In this document: positions 1 through 6,034 of the stretch, one piece after another
Position numbering within the stretch: position 1 is the stretch's first letter
How the letters are laid out: every line of letters begins with the position of its first letter
Assembly (NCBI GenBank): GCA_038063315.1
Contig: JBBTVI010000020.1
Location: 1-13,027, forward strand
From: JBBTVI01 sp038063315
GTDB taxonomy: Bacteria; Patescibacteriota; Minisyncoccia; Sungbacterales; HO2-52-23
Reading direction: 5' to 3'
DNA length: 13,027 nt
Notes under the pieces: generated by a model
What the model was told of the DNA's origin: nothing
The model's database searches: none
What the model saw: only the letters and a program-made list of their open reading frames with translations
Program-made: the position numbers and the translations under genes

Positions 1-95
1 GTCGTCCTGCAGCAGGACTCCTCGCAATGACGACTCCCCCTGGATTGCGGAGCCTATCCCGAGGGAAGCGAGGGATCTGACTCCTCGCAATGACG
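1..95. repeat. Family B dispersed repeat, partial, two right ends in tandem
   Basis: The 17-base end of family B, gactcctcgcaatgacg, occurs twice, at 15-31 and 79-95. The stretch between them contains ctggattgc, the inner family B motif. The left part is cut by the window edge. Other copies lie at 4085-4227 and 12899 to the end of the window. No gene is seen in 1-127. Confidence 0.75.
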
Positions 96-127
96 CATGA
101 GATAAAAGCGGCGTTTTAGGGAGTTTC

Positions 128-652
128 TCAATTCATTTTCACCCGTACCTTCTGCGTGGCTCCGCGCCGCTTTTTGGGGATGCGCACGGTGAGGAGCCCG
201 TGTTTGATCGAGGCCTCGGCGCTGTCGGCTTCTATTTCTTCCGGAAGAATGATGGAGCGCGCAAAGCTCCCCCAAAAGAGTTCCTTGTAGTAATAGTTGT
301 CCTCCTGGATTTCCTCAGCAGCCTCTCTTTTGCCGCGGATGGTGATGGTGTCGTCGGTGATGGAGATATCGACGTCTTCTGGTTTGACGCCCGCAATCGT
401 GGATTGAATCACGATGGAATCCCCCGCGTCGTAGATGTCAACGGTGAGTTCTCCTTCTTCCTCGGACTGGCCCGGCTGATCCGGCGTCTCGGCGCGCAGC
501 GTCTTTACGGGGTGCGTCAGCTTGCCGATTTTTTTTGCGGTCAGGCGCTCGCGGCTTGCCGCGGTCCCAACGGTATAGGAGGCGTCTTCCTCCGGCGCGT
601 TATCGTCGGCGACTTGTTCAAAAAAAGTATTCATGGTGTGACGCGCGGCCAT
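128..652 (-). CDS. Small heat shock protein, Hsp20/alpha-crystallin family
   Basis: This is an ATP-independent holdase chaperone that binds unfolding proteins in the cytoplasm. It has 174 residues, in the usual size range. The first 65 or so residues are a variable acidic arm. The alpha-crystallin domain follows, with the family patterns GVKPEDVDISITDDTITIRG near residues 88-108 and GLLTVRIPK near 152-160. The final IxI-type tail is not obvious. The ATG at 652 gives MAARHTMNTFF; an internal ATG at 634 (MNTFF) is the alternative, and neither has a strong Shine-Dalgarno sequence. The leader can form a hairpin that covers the weak GGAA before the first ATG (see 654-704). It is the last gene of the minus-strand run valS, prsW, hsp20, but a 290-base repeat-rich gap suggests its own promoter. 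Confidence 0.93.
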   Translation of the reverse strand: MAARHTMNTFFEQVADDNAPEEDASYTVGTAASRERLTAKKIGKLTHPVKTLRAETPDQPGQSEEEGELTVDIYDAGDSIVIQSTIAGVKPEDVDISITDDTITIRGKREAAEEIQEDNYYYKELFWGSFARSIILPEEIEADSAEASIKHGLLTVRIPKKRRGATQKVRVKMN

Positions 653-653
653 T

Positions 654-704
654 TGTTCCGCATTTCGCGCGATCGGAGAGTGAATCGCGGGCTATGCGGA
701 AACA
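654..704 (-). promoter_or_regulatory. Leader hairpin before hsp20, candidate RNA thermometer
   Basis: Positions 654-663 pair with 694-704, giving ten base pairs with one bulged base. Inside a 4x4 internal loop, 668-673 pair perfectly with 684-689. On the mRNA the 3' arm contains the weak GCGGAA immediately before the AUG at 652, so folding would hide the initiation region. Temperature-sensing leaders of this general form are known for small heat shock genes (ROSE and fourU classes). The match here is structural, not a sequence match to either class. Confidence 0.4.
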
Positions 705-751
705 ACCGGACGCGTGTTGATATTTTTGATTTTGAGCTGCTGTAAAAATTT

Positions 752-949
752 TTTATAAAAAACAAAATGACGGTTTTGGCAGAATAAAGATTCTTTCCGA
801 TTGTCACCCCTGCGAAGGCGGGGGTCCAGGTTATGCCTTATTAAAAAAGAGAAACCTGGATTCCCGCGTGTCCGCCGGAGGCGGATCTGCCTCCGGCATG
901 ACGCGGAATGACAGAAAAAAGAGACGTTTTGTTTTAATATGGCTATCCG
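752..949. repeat. Composite family A element, long form, copy 1
   Basis: The core at 803-914 starts gtcacccctgcgaaggcggg and ends cgcggaatgacag, with the inverted inner pair gtccagg / cctgga. The flanks ttataaaaaacaaaatgacgg (752-772) and gagacgttttgttttaat (921-938) match those of the copy at 11992-12199, so the mobile unit is larger than the core. The right arm carries an extra hairpin (gccggaggc / gcctccggc). The element fills most of the gap between prsW and hsp20 and contains no gene. Confidence 0.75.
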
Positions 950-1710
950 TTTCCGGTCGGAGCAGTGCCGTCCGTTACGGCGGATGCCCGGCGCAGGTTG
1001 TGAAACTCAATCAGCACGACAACGAGCATGAGAGACAAAAGAAGGGCAATGTAGAAAATTCCCTGCGCAAGAACCTCTCTTATAATAATAAGGTAATTGA
1101 AAAGCGCATGCAAGACGGCGGCGATCACAATTCCGAGCGCGACGGCGTGATGGCGCCGGGGCGAGAAAAACGCGCGGGCAAGGAAGAAGCCTACGATGCC
1201 CGAGGAGAGCGCGTGGAGGAGGTTTGCGCCGAAAAACCGGCTCGTGGTGATTTCGATGCCCGCCATAATGCCCTTATGAAACACGGGGAGGACAAAGAGG
1301 ATATTCTCAAGCGCGGCGAATCCAAGGGCTGCGGTCATCATGTAAATCATCGCGTCAATGGGTTCGTTGAAATCCGGGCGCCGCAGGATGGCGAATTTGA
1401 CCGACAGGTATTTGAGGTATTCCTCGACAACGCCGATGACGGCGAACGTGAGAAAATTCGCGTTGAGCCAAAAGGCGAGAAAGTTGTCGTCGGCTCCGGG
1501 TTCAAACTGCGGCGTGATGAACTGGAAGATGATGATTTCGGCCGCGACGGCCCCGAGGGCCGCAGCCATTCCTCCGAAAAAGGCGAGAATGAGAAGGCGT
1601 TTGGGTTCGGGATGACAATCCTCGCGCAAATAGAAAACGAGCCACAAAAGCGGCGGGGCAAAAGCGAATATCAAAAAACTGATATTTGCGGCGACAAGGG
1701 CGGCAGTCAT
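943..1710 (-). CDS. PrsW-family intramembrane metalloprotease
   Basis: This is a membrane protein of 255 residues with about seven to eight hydrophobic segments. The conserved PrsW sites are visible: VVEEYLKY at residues 94-101 (EExxK type), GFAALEN at 130-136, LLHALSSG at 164-171, and LHALFNY at 200-206. These Glu, His and Asn residues are the expected membrane-embedded active-site positions. In Bacillus subtilis PrsW cleaves an anti-sigma factor; the substrate here is unknown and no anti-sigma gene is nearby. The ATG at 1710 lies one base from a 12-base inverted repeat arm and lacks a Shine-Dalgarno sequence. It follows valS in the same direction after 163 bases that fold into a large hairpin, so co-transcription is likely but translation may be damped. 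The exact family (PrsW versus another CPBP-like group) is fairly secure. Confidence 0.88.
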   Translation of the reverse strand: MTAALVAANISFLIFAFAPPLLWLVFYLREDCHPEPKRLLILAFFGGMAAALGAVAAEIIIFQFITPQFEPGADDNFLAFWLNANFLTFAVIGVVEEYLKYLSVKFAILRRPDFNEPIDAMIYMMTAALGFAALENILFVLPVFHKGIMAGIEITTSRFFGANLLHALSSGIVGFFLARAFFSPRRHHAVALGIVIAAVLHALFNYLIIIREVLAQGIFYIALLLSLMLVVVLIEFHNLRRASAVTDGTAPTGNG

Positions 1711-1711
1711 G

Positions 1712-1877
1712 ATAGGCGTTAGGATCTAGGCATCATAAAAACAAACAAATTGTCACCCCCGCGAAGGCGGGGGTCCGGGTTGTGACTTATTGAGGGAAAA
1801 GGAACCTGGATTCCCGCCTGCGCGGGAATGACAGAAGAAAATGAATGTCGGATGTTATGATAACCCCTAACGCCTAT
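1712..1877. repeat. Inverted repeat enclosing a family A element between valS and prsW
   Basis: ataggcgttagg (1712-1723) is the exact reverse complement of cctaacgcctat (1866-1877), and atcataa (1732-1738) of ttatgat (1855-1861). Between them lies a family A element (1752-1834). The outer right arm includes the valS stop codon at 1874-1876. The left arm ends one base from the prsW start codon. Confidence 0.8.
1752..1834. repeat. Family A dispersed repeat, copy 2
   Basis: It starts gtcacccccgcgaaggcggg and ends cgcctgcgcgggaatgacag. The arms are reverse complements with an AT-rich centre (gtgacttattgaggg). It is the simplest of the family A copies in the window, without nested hairpins. Confidence 0.85.
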
Positions 1878-4246
1878 TCCGGCCATTGCTCAACCATCAG
1901 CAAACCTTTGGTTGCTTTGGATCGCGAGGCAGGGAGTTTTTCCCATAAGGTCTCGGTGATGAACGGCATGAACGGATGCAGTAGTTTGAGAAGAGTTGTC
2001 TGGATTTCGATAAGAAGCTTAAGCGCGGCCCTGCGCTCGTCCGGGTCCGCAGACGCGATCCGGGGTTTTGCGTCTTCTATAATTTTATCAGCAAACGTAT
2101 GCCACGCATAGTGATAGAGTTTTTCCGCCGCGTGATGGAAGCGAAACGCCTCAAGATCCTTGGTCACGATTTTGACAAGCGTTTTTAGCTCTTTTTGCGC
2201 TTTTCGGTCTTTGGCGTTGAATTTCGGAGCGCCGCGCACGGTTTTCGCGTCGTCATTGAGAAGGATGAAGCGCTGGATGTTCCACAGTTTTGTCGCAAAA
2301 TTGCGGTAGCCGCGAATCTTGTCTTCCGAAATAATAATGTCGTTTCCCGGGAGATTCCCCACGGTGAGGGCCATGCGTACCGCGTCGGTCCCGTAGAGAG
2401 CCGCAACGCCCAGTGGATCAATGACATTGCCTTTGGATTTGGACATTTTCTGGCGGTCCTTATCGCGGACAAGCCCGTTGAGGTAGACGGTTTTGAAGGG
2501 GACCCTTCCGGTCCGGTAAAGCCCGAGCATGATCATCCGCGCGACCCAGAAGAAAAGAATGTCCCATCCGGTTTCCATCACATCGGTCGGGTAGAATGTT
2601 TTATAGTCCTTTGCGTCCGGATAGCCGAGCGCCAAAAACGGCCATTGGCCGGAGGAGAACCATGTATCAAGCGTATCCGCGTCACGAACGATTTTATGAG
2701 ATCCGCACTGCGGACATGAACGGGGATCGAGAGCAGTAAACCATTGCGGATCGTGTTCACGCCACATCATAGTATTTTCCATTCTTTGCCTTGTTTGATC
2801 GTAGTCGCCGCCATCCGGAAAGCCCTCACAATCAAGACAAAAATATGCGGGGATTCTGATGCCCCAGAGAATTTGCCGCGACAAGTTCCAGTCGCGGATA
2901 TTGCGAAGCCAGTGAAAGTATATTTTTTTGAAGCGGCCGGGAACAAAAACGATTTTTCCTTTCTCCACCGCCTCAATGGCTTTTTTTGCGAGCGGGGCCA
3001 TTTTCAAAAACCACTGCGGGAGTATCTGCGGCTCAATGGGGCGGCTGCATTTGTAGCAGACGGAGATATGGTGCGAGTACTCTTCTTCGGTTTTGATCAG
3101 GAGGCCTTTCGCTTTGAGTTTCTCCACGATCAACGGACGCGCGTCTTTGATTGAAGCGCCCGCAAATTCCCCGGCAACAGGGAGGAGTTTTCCTCTCCGG
3201 TCAATGATTTGCTCTTTATCGAGTGTATGGCGTTCGGCAATGTCAAAATCCACGGGGTCGTGCCACGGCGTGATGGTCATGACGCCGGTGCCGAAGTTCA
3301 TATCAATTGCTTCGTCTTTGATGACAGTCGCGACAATAGGGCCGTTGATCCATTCAAGTTCGATGTGCTGCCCGTGTTTATATTCTTTATATCGCCTGTC
3401 TCTGGGATGCATGACAACGTATTTGTCGCCGAACTTGGTTTCCGGCCGCGCGGTCGCGATGACGAAGGGGCCATATTGGAAATAGTAGAGCGGGGCTTTT
3501 TCCTCAATGCGCTTTGTTTCCAGATCCGCGAGCGCGGTCTGGTGTTTGACGCACCAGTTGACGATGCGTTCGCCCCGGTAGACGAGGCCGTCGTCATAAA
3601 GAGCGACAAACGTCTCTTGTGTCTTTTTGATGATATCCGGGTCAAGGGTGAATTTCTTGCGCGACCAGTCGCAGGATGCCCCTAATTTGCGGAGCTGGTC
3701 TTCCATGATTTTTTTGTTCTCAAGCGAAAATTCAAGCATCTCGCGATAAAGCTCATCGCGCGGGATACCCGATCGGTCCCTGCCCTCTTTTTCGAGTTTT
3801 TTATCAAAGACCACTTGGGTTTCAAAACCCGCATGATCCGCGCCCGGAAGCCAGAGAGTCCGGCGGCCGCGCATCCTTTGGAAACGGATCATGATGTCCT
3901 GGAGCGTGACAAAGACCGCGTGCCCGATATGCAATGCGCCGTTTGCATTGGGTGGCGGCATGATAATAGTAAACGGCTTTTTATGACGCGCGGGTAATTT
4001 ATCCGGATTGAAAAAACCGGACTCGTCCCATTTCCGGTAAATATCCGCTTCGATTTCGGCGGGATTGTATTGCGACGGCAATTGTAAGCGCTCACAGCCG
4101 TCATTGCGAGCGACCCCGAGCTGAGAGGGGGCACGCGGCAATCCAGTGTTTCTTCTGGATTGCTTCGTCGTCTGACTCCTCGCAATGACGCTTGTACGGG
4201 CGGTTTTGATGGGGCTGTGAGCGCTTATCGGCAGTTCTTTTGACAT
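1874..4246 (-). CDS. valS: Valyl-tRNA synthetase with an in-frame repeat insertion
   Basis: This class I enzyme charges tRNA-Val. It has 790 residues from the ATG at 4246; a TTG at 4258 is a weaker alternative. The HIGH-type motif is PPPNANGALHIGHA near residue 96. WLPGADHAGFETQ and DVMETGWDILFFWVARMIM are typical of ValRS, and the KMSKS motif sits in DRQKMSKSKGN. Two cysteine pairs (FCLDCEG, CPQCG) look like a zinc ribbon. The protein stops after the anticodon-binding domain and lacks the long C-terminal coiled-coil arm of most bacterial ValRS. Residues 7-57 (4076-4228) are encoded by a family B repeat. Without them the N-terminus would read MSKELPSQYNPAEIE, a normal ValRS start. An extended -10 promoter (TGC-TATACT) lies about 40 bases upstream. 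Confidence 0.96.
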   Translation of the reverse strand: MSKELPISAHSPIKTARTSVIARSQTTKQSRRNTGLPRAPSQLGVARNDGCERLQLPSQYNPAEIEADIYRKWDESGFFNPDKLPARHKKPFTIIMPPPNANGALHIGHAVFVTLQDIMIRFQRMRGRRTLWLPGADHAGFETQVVFDKKLEKEGRDRSGIPRDELYREMLEFSLENKKIMEDQLRKLGASCDWSRKKFTLDPDIIKKTQETFVALYDDGLVYRGERIVNWCVKHQTALADLETKRIEEKAPLYYFQYGPFVIATARPETKFGDKYVVMHPRDRRYKEYKHGQHIELEWINGPIVATVIKDEAIDMNFGTGVMTITPWHDPVDFDIAERHTLDKEQIIDRRGKLLPVAGEFAGASIKDARPLIVEKLKAKGLLIKTEEEYSHHISVCYKCSRPIEPQILPQWFLKMAPLAKKAIEAVEKGKIVFVPGRFKKIYFHWLRNIRDWNLSRQILWGIRIPAYFCLDCEGFPDGGDYDQTRQRMENTMMWREHDPQWFTALDPRSCPQCGSHKIVRDADTLDTWFSSGQWPFLALGYPDAKDYKTFYPTDVMETGWDILFFWVARMIMLGLYRTGRVPFKTVYLNGLVRDKDRQKMSKSKGNVIDPLGVAALYGTDAVRMALTVGNLPGNDIIISEDKIRGYRNFATKLWNIQRFILLNDDAKTVRGAPKFNAKDRKAQKELKTLVKIVTKDLEAFRFHHAAEKLYHYAWHTFADKIIEDAKPRIASADPDERRAALKLLIEIQTTLLKLLHPFMPFITETLWEKLPASRSKATKGLLMVEQWPE
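4085..4227. repeat. Family B element inserted inside the valS coding region
   Basis: There are three nested inverted repeats. The outer is taagcgctcacagcc (4085-4099) with ggctgtgagcgctta (4213-4227). The middle is cgtcattgcgag (4099-4110) with ctcgcaatgacg (4179-4190). The inner is caatccag (4139-4146) with ctggattg (4155-4162). TGCCG occurs just outside each end (within 4076-4081 and 4229-4234), resembling a target duplication. The segment 4076-4228 is 153 bases, 51 codons exactly, and stays open in the valS frame. Confidence 0.85.
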
Positions 4247-4268
4247 TTTTGCTTTCAATTGTTATAAT
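4240..4268 (+). promoter_or_regulatory. Consensus sigma-70-type promoter for the gene at 4330
   Basis: TTGACA at 4240-4245 and TATAAT at 4263-4268 are separated by exactly 17 bases, a full match to the housekeeping consensus. Transcription would begin near 4275. The -35 box overlaps the valS start codon (4244-4246). Confidence 0.85.
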
Positions 4269-4286
4269 ATAAAAAGTACATTTTTG

Positions 4287-4295
4287 AGTATAGCA
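4287..4295 (-). promoter_or_regulatory. Extended -10 promoter for valS
   Basis: On the minus strand TGC-TATACT forms an extended -10 box. Transcription would start near 4280, giving a leader of about 34 bases. No good -35 box is seen, which is acceptable for an extended -10 promoter. It faces the plus-strand promoter at 4240-4268. Confidence 0.5.
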
Positions 4296-4329
4296 TGGCG
4301 CGATAAAGCGCGCGAGGAGGGGGACGAAG

Positions 4330-4608
4330 ATGATTGGTCTAGTTAATAGTCGGTATGGCGACCGCTCACAGCCCATTGTCCTTTTTTTTCGGGACGAAAT
4401 CCGGGATCGTACGGTTGAGACAATTATCGGGTTTTCGGAACTGGAAAAGATGTTGTGTTGCCGCCTCGCCACTTTCGAGCTCGATTTCGGCGACGGCCCG
4501 GAAACAATCCGGGCGGGACAGGATGGACTCGGGCCAACTTATGACCAACTGGAGAGGATTTACTGCAACATCATTTTGGCCAGTCAGCGCGAGCACCAGC
4601 CGTTTTGA
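4330..4608 (+). CDS. Small protein of unknown function
   Basis: The 92-residue product is not recognised. Expression signals are strong: a perfect TTGACA-17-TATAAT promoter, a leader hairpin at 4298-4313 (gcgcg / cgcgc), and a purine-rich ribosome binding site (gaggaggggg) six bases before the ATG. The protein starts MIGLVNSRYGDRSQP. It looks soluble, with no signal peptide or membrane segment, a balanced mix of acidic and basic residues, and paired cysteines in KMLCCRLATFELDFGD. It ends 43 bases before the tail of the convergent tsaD; a terminator in the plus direction lies inside the tsaD 3' end. The signals, rather than the protein sequence, are the reason to call it real. A short regulatory protein is possible but unproven. 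Confidence 0.65.
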   Translation: MIGLVNSRYGDRSQPIVLFFRDEIRDRTVETIIGFSELEKMLCCRLATFELDFGDGPETIRAGQDGLGPTYDQLERIYCNIILASQREHQPF

Positions 4609-4651
4609 GATTTTTGCGTGCAGCGACTCGTCGCTTGTTGCGCCGCACGCC

Positions 4652-6034
4652 CTATGATTCAAGTCGCAGATGCGGCTCAGCCCTGACGGATGTCGGGGCT
4701 TTTTTCTTTCCGGTGAAATACGCGGCGGCGGCGATCATCAGAGCGTTGTCGCCGGCCAAACCGGAGGCTGGAGACCGGAAACCGAAGGCTGGAAGTTCTT
4801 GCGCGATGCGCTGCCGCAATTCTTGCTGTAGCGCAATGCTTGCCGCGACGCCGCCGCCGAGGAGGACTGTTTTGGCATTATGTTCTTTTGCGGCGCGGAT
4901 TGTTTTTTTGACGAGCACATCATCGGCCGCGTTTTGAAATTCGTTCGCAATGGCTGGGCGCATGGCGCGGAGAGAGACGCCTTGCGTTGTGAGATCTCGC
5001 ACAAGATACAGAACAGCGGTTTTCAGCCCGGAAAAAGAAAAATTATAATCCTTTGAATGCATCATCGGCCGCGGCAGCCGCAGGGTCGTCAGTTTTGCGT
5101 TGTTGCTTTTCGCTTTGCATTTTTCGCTTTGCGCTTGCTTTGCGATCTCTGGCCCCCCCGGATATCCCAATCCCAGTATCCGCGCGACCTTATCAAACGC
5201 TTCTCCGGCCGCATCATCGAGCGTCTCGCCGAGGATTTTATATTTTCCGTGACCCCGCATCAGTACAAGTTCGGTATGTCCTCCGCTGACGAGAAGGGCT
5301 ATCGCGGGAAAGCGGATAGTTTGCAGTGAGTAGTTTGTAGTTTGTAGTTTGTGGTTGGCGTCGTCATCTGAAAGCAAAACCTTCTTTTTGCTTCTATCAC
5401 TCTTCTTCTCCTTTTTGTCATTCCCGCGAAGGGGGGGATCCAGTTTAGGTATTAGGACTTCGACATTGGGATTTCTCGGCTTTGCGTCGAGCAAAGCCGA
5501 GTAGAGGTGTCCGGCCATGTGATTGACCGGAATAAGCGGTTTGTCCCAAAGAAGGGCAAGCGCCTTTGCGAAATTCACCCCGACCCAAAGCGCGGGTGCA
5601 AGCCCGGGTCCGTTGGTCACTGCGATTGCATCAATGTCCGGCGCCTTGAGTTGTGAAATGTGTTGCTTGAATGCGTCGAGCAATTCGGCTTCTCGCTCGA
5701 GTAAAGAGTCAAGGTCTACGAAATCGTATGGGCGAGATAAGAGATTAGAGGTTTGAGGTAAGATTTTTTCGTACCTCGTACTTCGTACCTCGTACTTCGC
5801 TTTTTTCGTCCTCGGCAAGTCCGCCAGCGCCTCCAGCAAAATCGGCACGAGATTCTTCTCATGCTCCCTTCTAGCCAGATTCGGCACCACTCCTCCGTAT
5901 TTTGCGTGGAGTTTTACTTGGGACGAAACAATATGCGAAAAAACCCGCGCGCGCGCGCGTGATTTCGGTCCGGAAAACTCCGCGATCGCGATTGATGTCT
6001 CATCACAGCTCGTTTCAATGGCGAGGATTTTCAC
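4652..6034 (-). CDS. tsaD: tRNA N6-threonylcarbamoyladenosine synthase TsaD, enlarged by repeat insertions
   Basis: TsaD transfers the threonylcarbamoyl group to A37 of ANN-decoding tRNAs, working with TsaB, TsaE and TsaC, none of which is in the window. Clear family sequences are ILAIETSCDETSIA (3-16), HIVSSQVKLHAKYGGVVP (34-51), the metal-binding HMAGH (172-176), LLVSGGHTEL (247-256), DDAAGEAFDKVAR (273-285), FSFSGLKTA (332-340) and LAGDNALMIA (426-435). At 460 residues it is about 120 longer than usual. The excess sits between these blocks in low-complexity stretches: 26-30, 75-103, 184-241, 302-315 and 412-425. It starts with GTG at 6034, overlapping the toxin stop by GTGA, so translation is probably coupled. 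The tail EPHLRL is typical of the family, so the gene looks functional despite the insertions. Confidence 0.95.
   Translation of the reverse strand: MKILAIETSCDETSIAIAEFSGPKSRARARVFSHIVSSQVKLHAKYGGVVPNLARREHEKNLVPILLEALADLPRTKKAKYEVRSTRYEKILPQTSNLLSRPYDFVDLDSLLEREAELLDAFKQHISQLKAPDIDAIAVTNGPGLAPALWVGVNFAKALALLWDKPLIPVNHMAGHLYSALLDAKPRNPNVEVLIPKLDPPLRGNDKKEKKSDRSKKKVLLSDDDANHKLQTTNYSLQTIRFPAIALLVSGGHTELVLMRGHGKYKILGETLDDAAGEAFDKVARILGLGYPGGPEIAKQAQSEKCKAKSNNAKLTTLRLPRPMMHSKDYNFSFSGLKTAVLYLVRDLTTQGVSLRAMRPAIANEFQNAADDVLVKKTIRAAKEHNAKTVLLGGGVAASIALQQELRQRIAQELPAFGFRSPASGLAGDNALMIAAAAYFTGKKKAPTSVRAEPHLRLES
4679..4706 (+). terminator. Rho-independent terminator for the gene at 4330
   Basis: The stem agccctgac (4679-4687) pairs with gtcggggct (4692-4700), with one G-T pair and a four-base loop. 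It is followed by a T run in the plus direction. It lies within the last codons of tsaD on the opposite strand. Confidence 0.7.
4761..4795. repeat. 7-bp periodic array in tsaD, array 4
   Basis: There are five consecutive heptamers: ccggagg, ctggaga, ccggaaa, ccgaagg and ctggaag. They encode TsaD residues around 412-425 (PAFGFRSPASGL), just before the conserved LAGDNALM block. Confidence 0.8.
5106..5133. repeat. 7-bp periodic array in tsaD, array 3
   Basis: There are four consecutive heptamers: cttttcg, ctttgca, tttttcg and ctttgcg. A looser copy (gctttgcg) follows. They encode TsaD residues around 301-310 (AQSEKCKAKS), an insertion between the PGGPEIAK and PRPM blocks. Confidence 0.75.
5317..5358. 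repeat. 7-bp periodic array in tsaD, array 2
   Basis: There are six consecutive heptamers: tagtttg, cagtgag, tagtttg three times, and tggttgg. They encode TsaD residues around 226-240 (ANHKLQTTNYSLQTI). Confidence 0.85.
5417..5445. repeat. Half of a family A element inside tsaD
   Basis: gtcattcccgcgaaggggg followed by gatccag matches one arm of family A. The other arm is missing. It encodes about ten TsaD residues (LDPPLRGND) within the long insertion at 184-241. Confidence 0.75.
5734..5798. repeat. 7-bp periodic array in tsaD, array 1 (two unit types)
   Basis: Five heptamers of type gagNtNN (gagataa, gagatta, gaggttt, gaggtaa, gattttt) occupy 5734-5768. After two bases, four heptamers of type gtacYtc (gtacctc, gtacttc, gtacctc, gtacttc) occupy 5771-5798. 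They encode TsaD residues around 79-101 (AKYEVRSTRYEKILPQTSN). Confidence 0.85.
5946..5959. repeat. (CG)7 dinucleotide run in tsaD
   Basis: Seven uninterrupted CG pairs encode the alternating Arg-Ala at TsaD residues 26-30. The conserved HIVSSQ block follows directly. Confidence 0.8.

Noticed and set aside
54..275. Short minus-strand frame at the left edge
   Set aside because: It starts inside the hsp20 gene in another frame and continues into family B repeat sequence.
200..745. A 181-codon open frame on the plus strand opposite hsp20
   Set aside because: It mirrors the Hsp20 gene, whose alpha-crystallin motifs are certain, and shows no ribosome site or family pattern.
868..1722. A 284-codon open frame on the plus strand opposite prsW
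   Set aside because: It is the complement of a hydrophobic membrane-protein gene. Its Lys, Glu and Arg richness is what complementing Leu, Phe and Ile codons gives. It has no family pattern, its start lies in a repeat, and PrsW motifs on the other strand are clear.
1752..1834. Family A repeats as transcription terminators
   Set aside because: The stems are strong but not followed by T runs in either direction, and one fragment lies within a coding region.
4761..5798. tsaD as a pseudogene
   Set aside because: All conserved blocks, including HMAGH and the C-terminal EPHLRL, are intact and in one frame despite the insertions.
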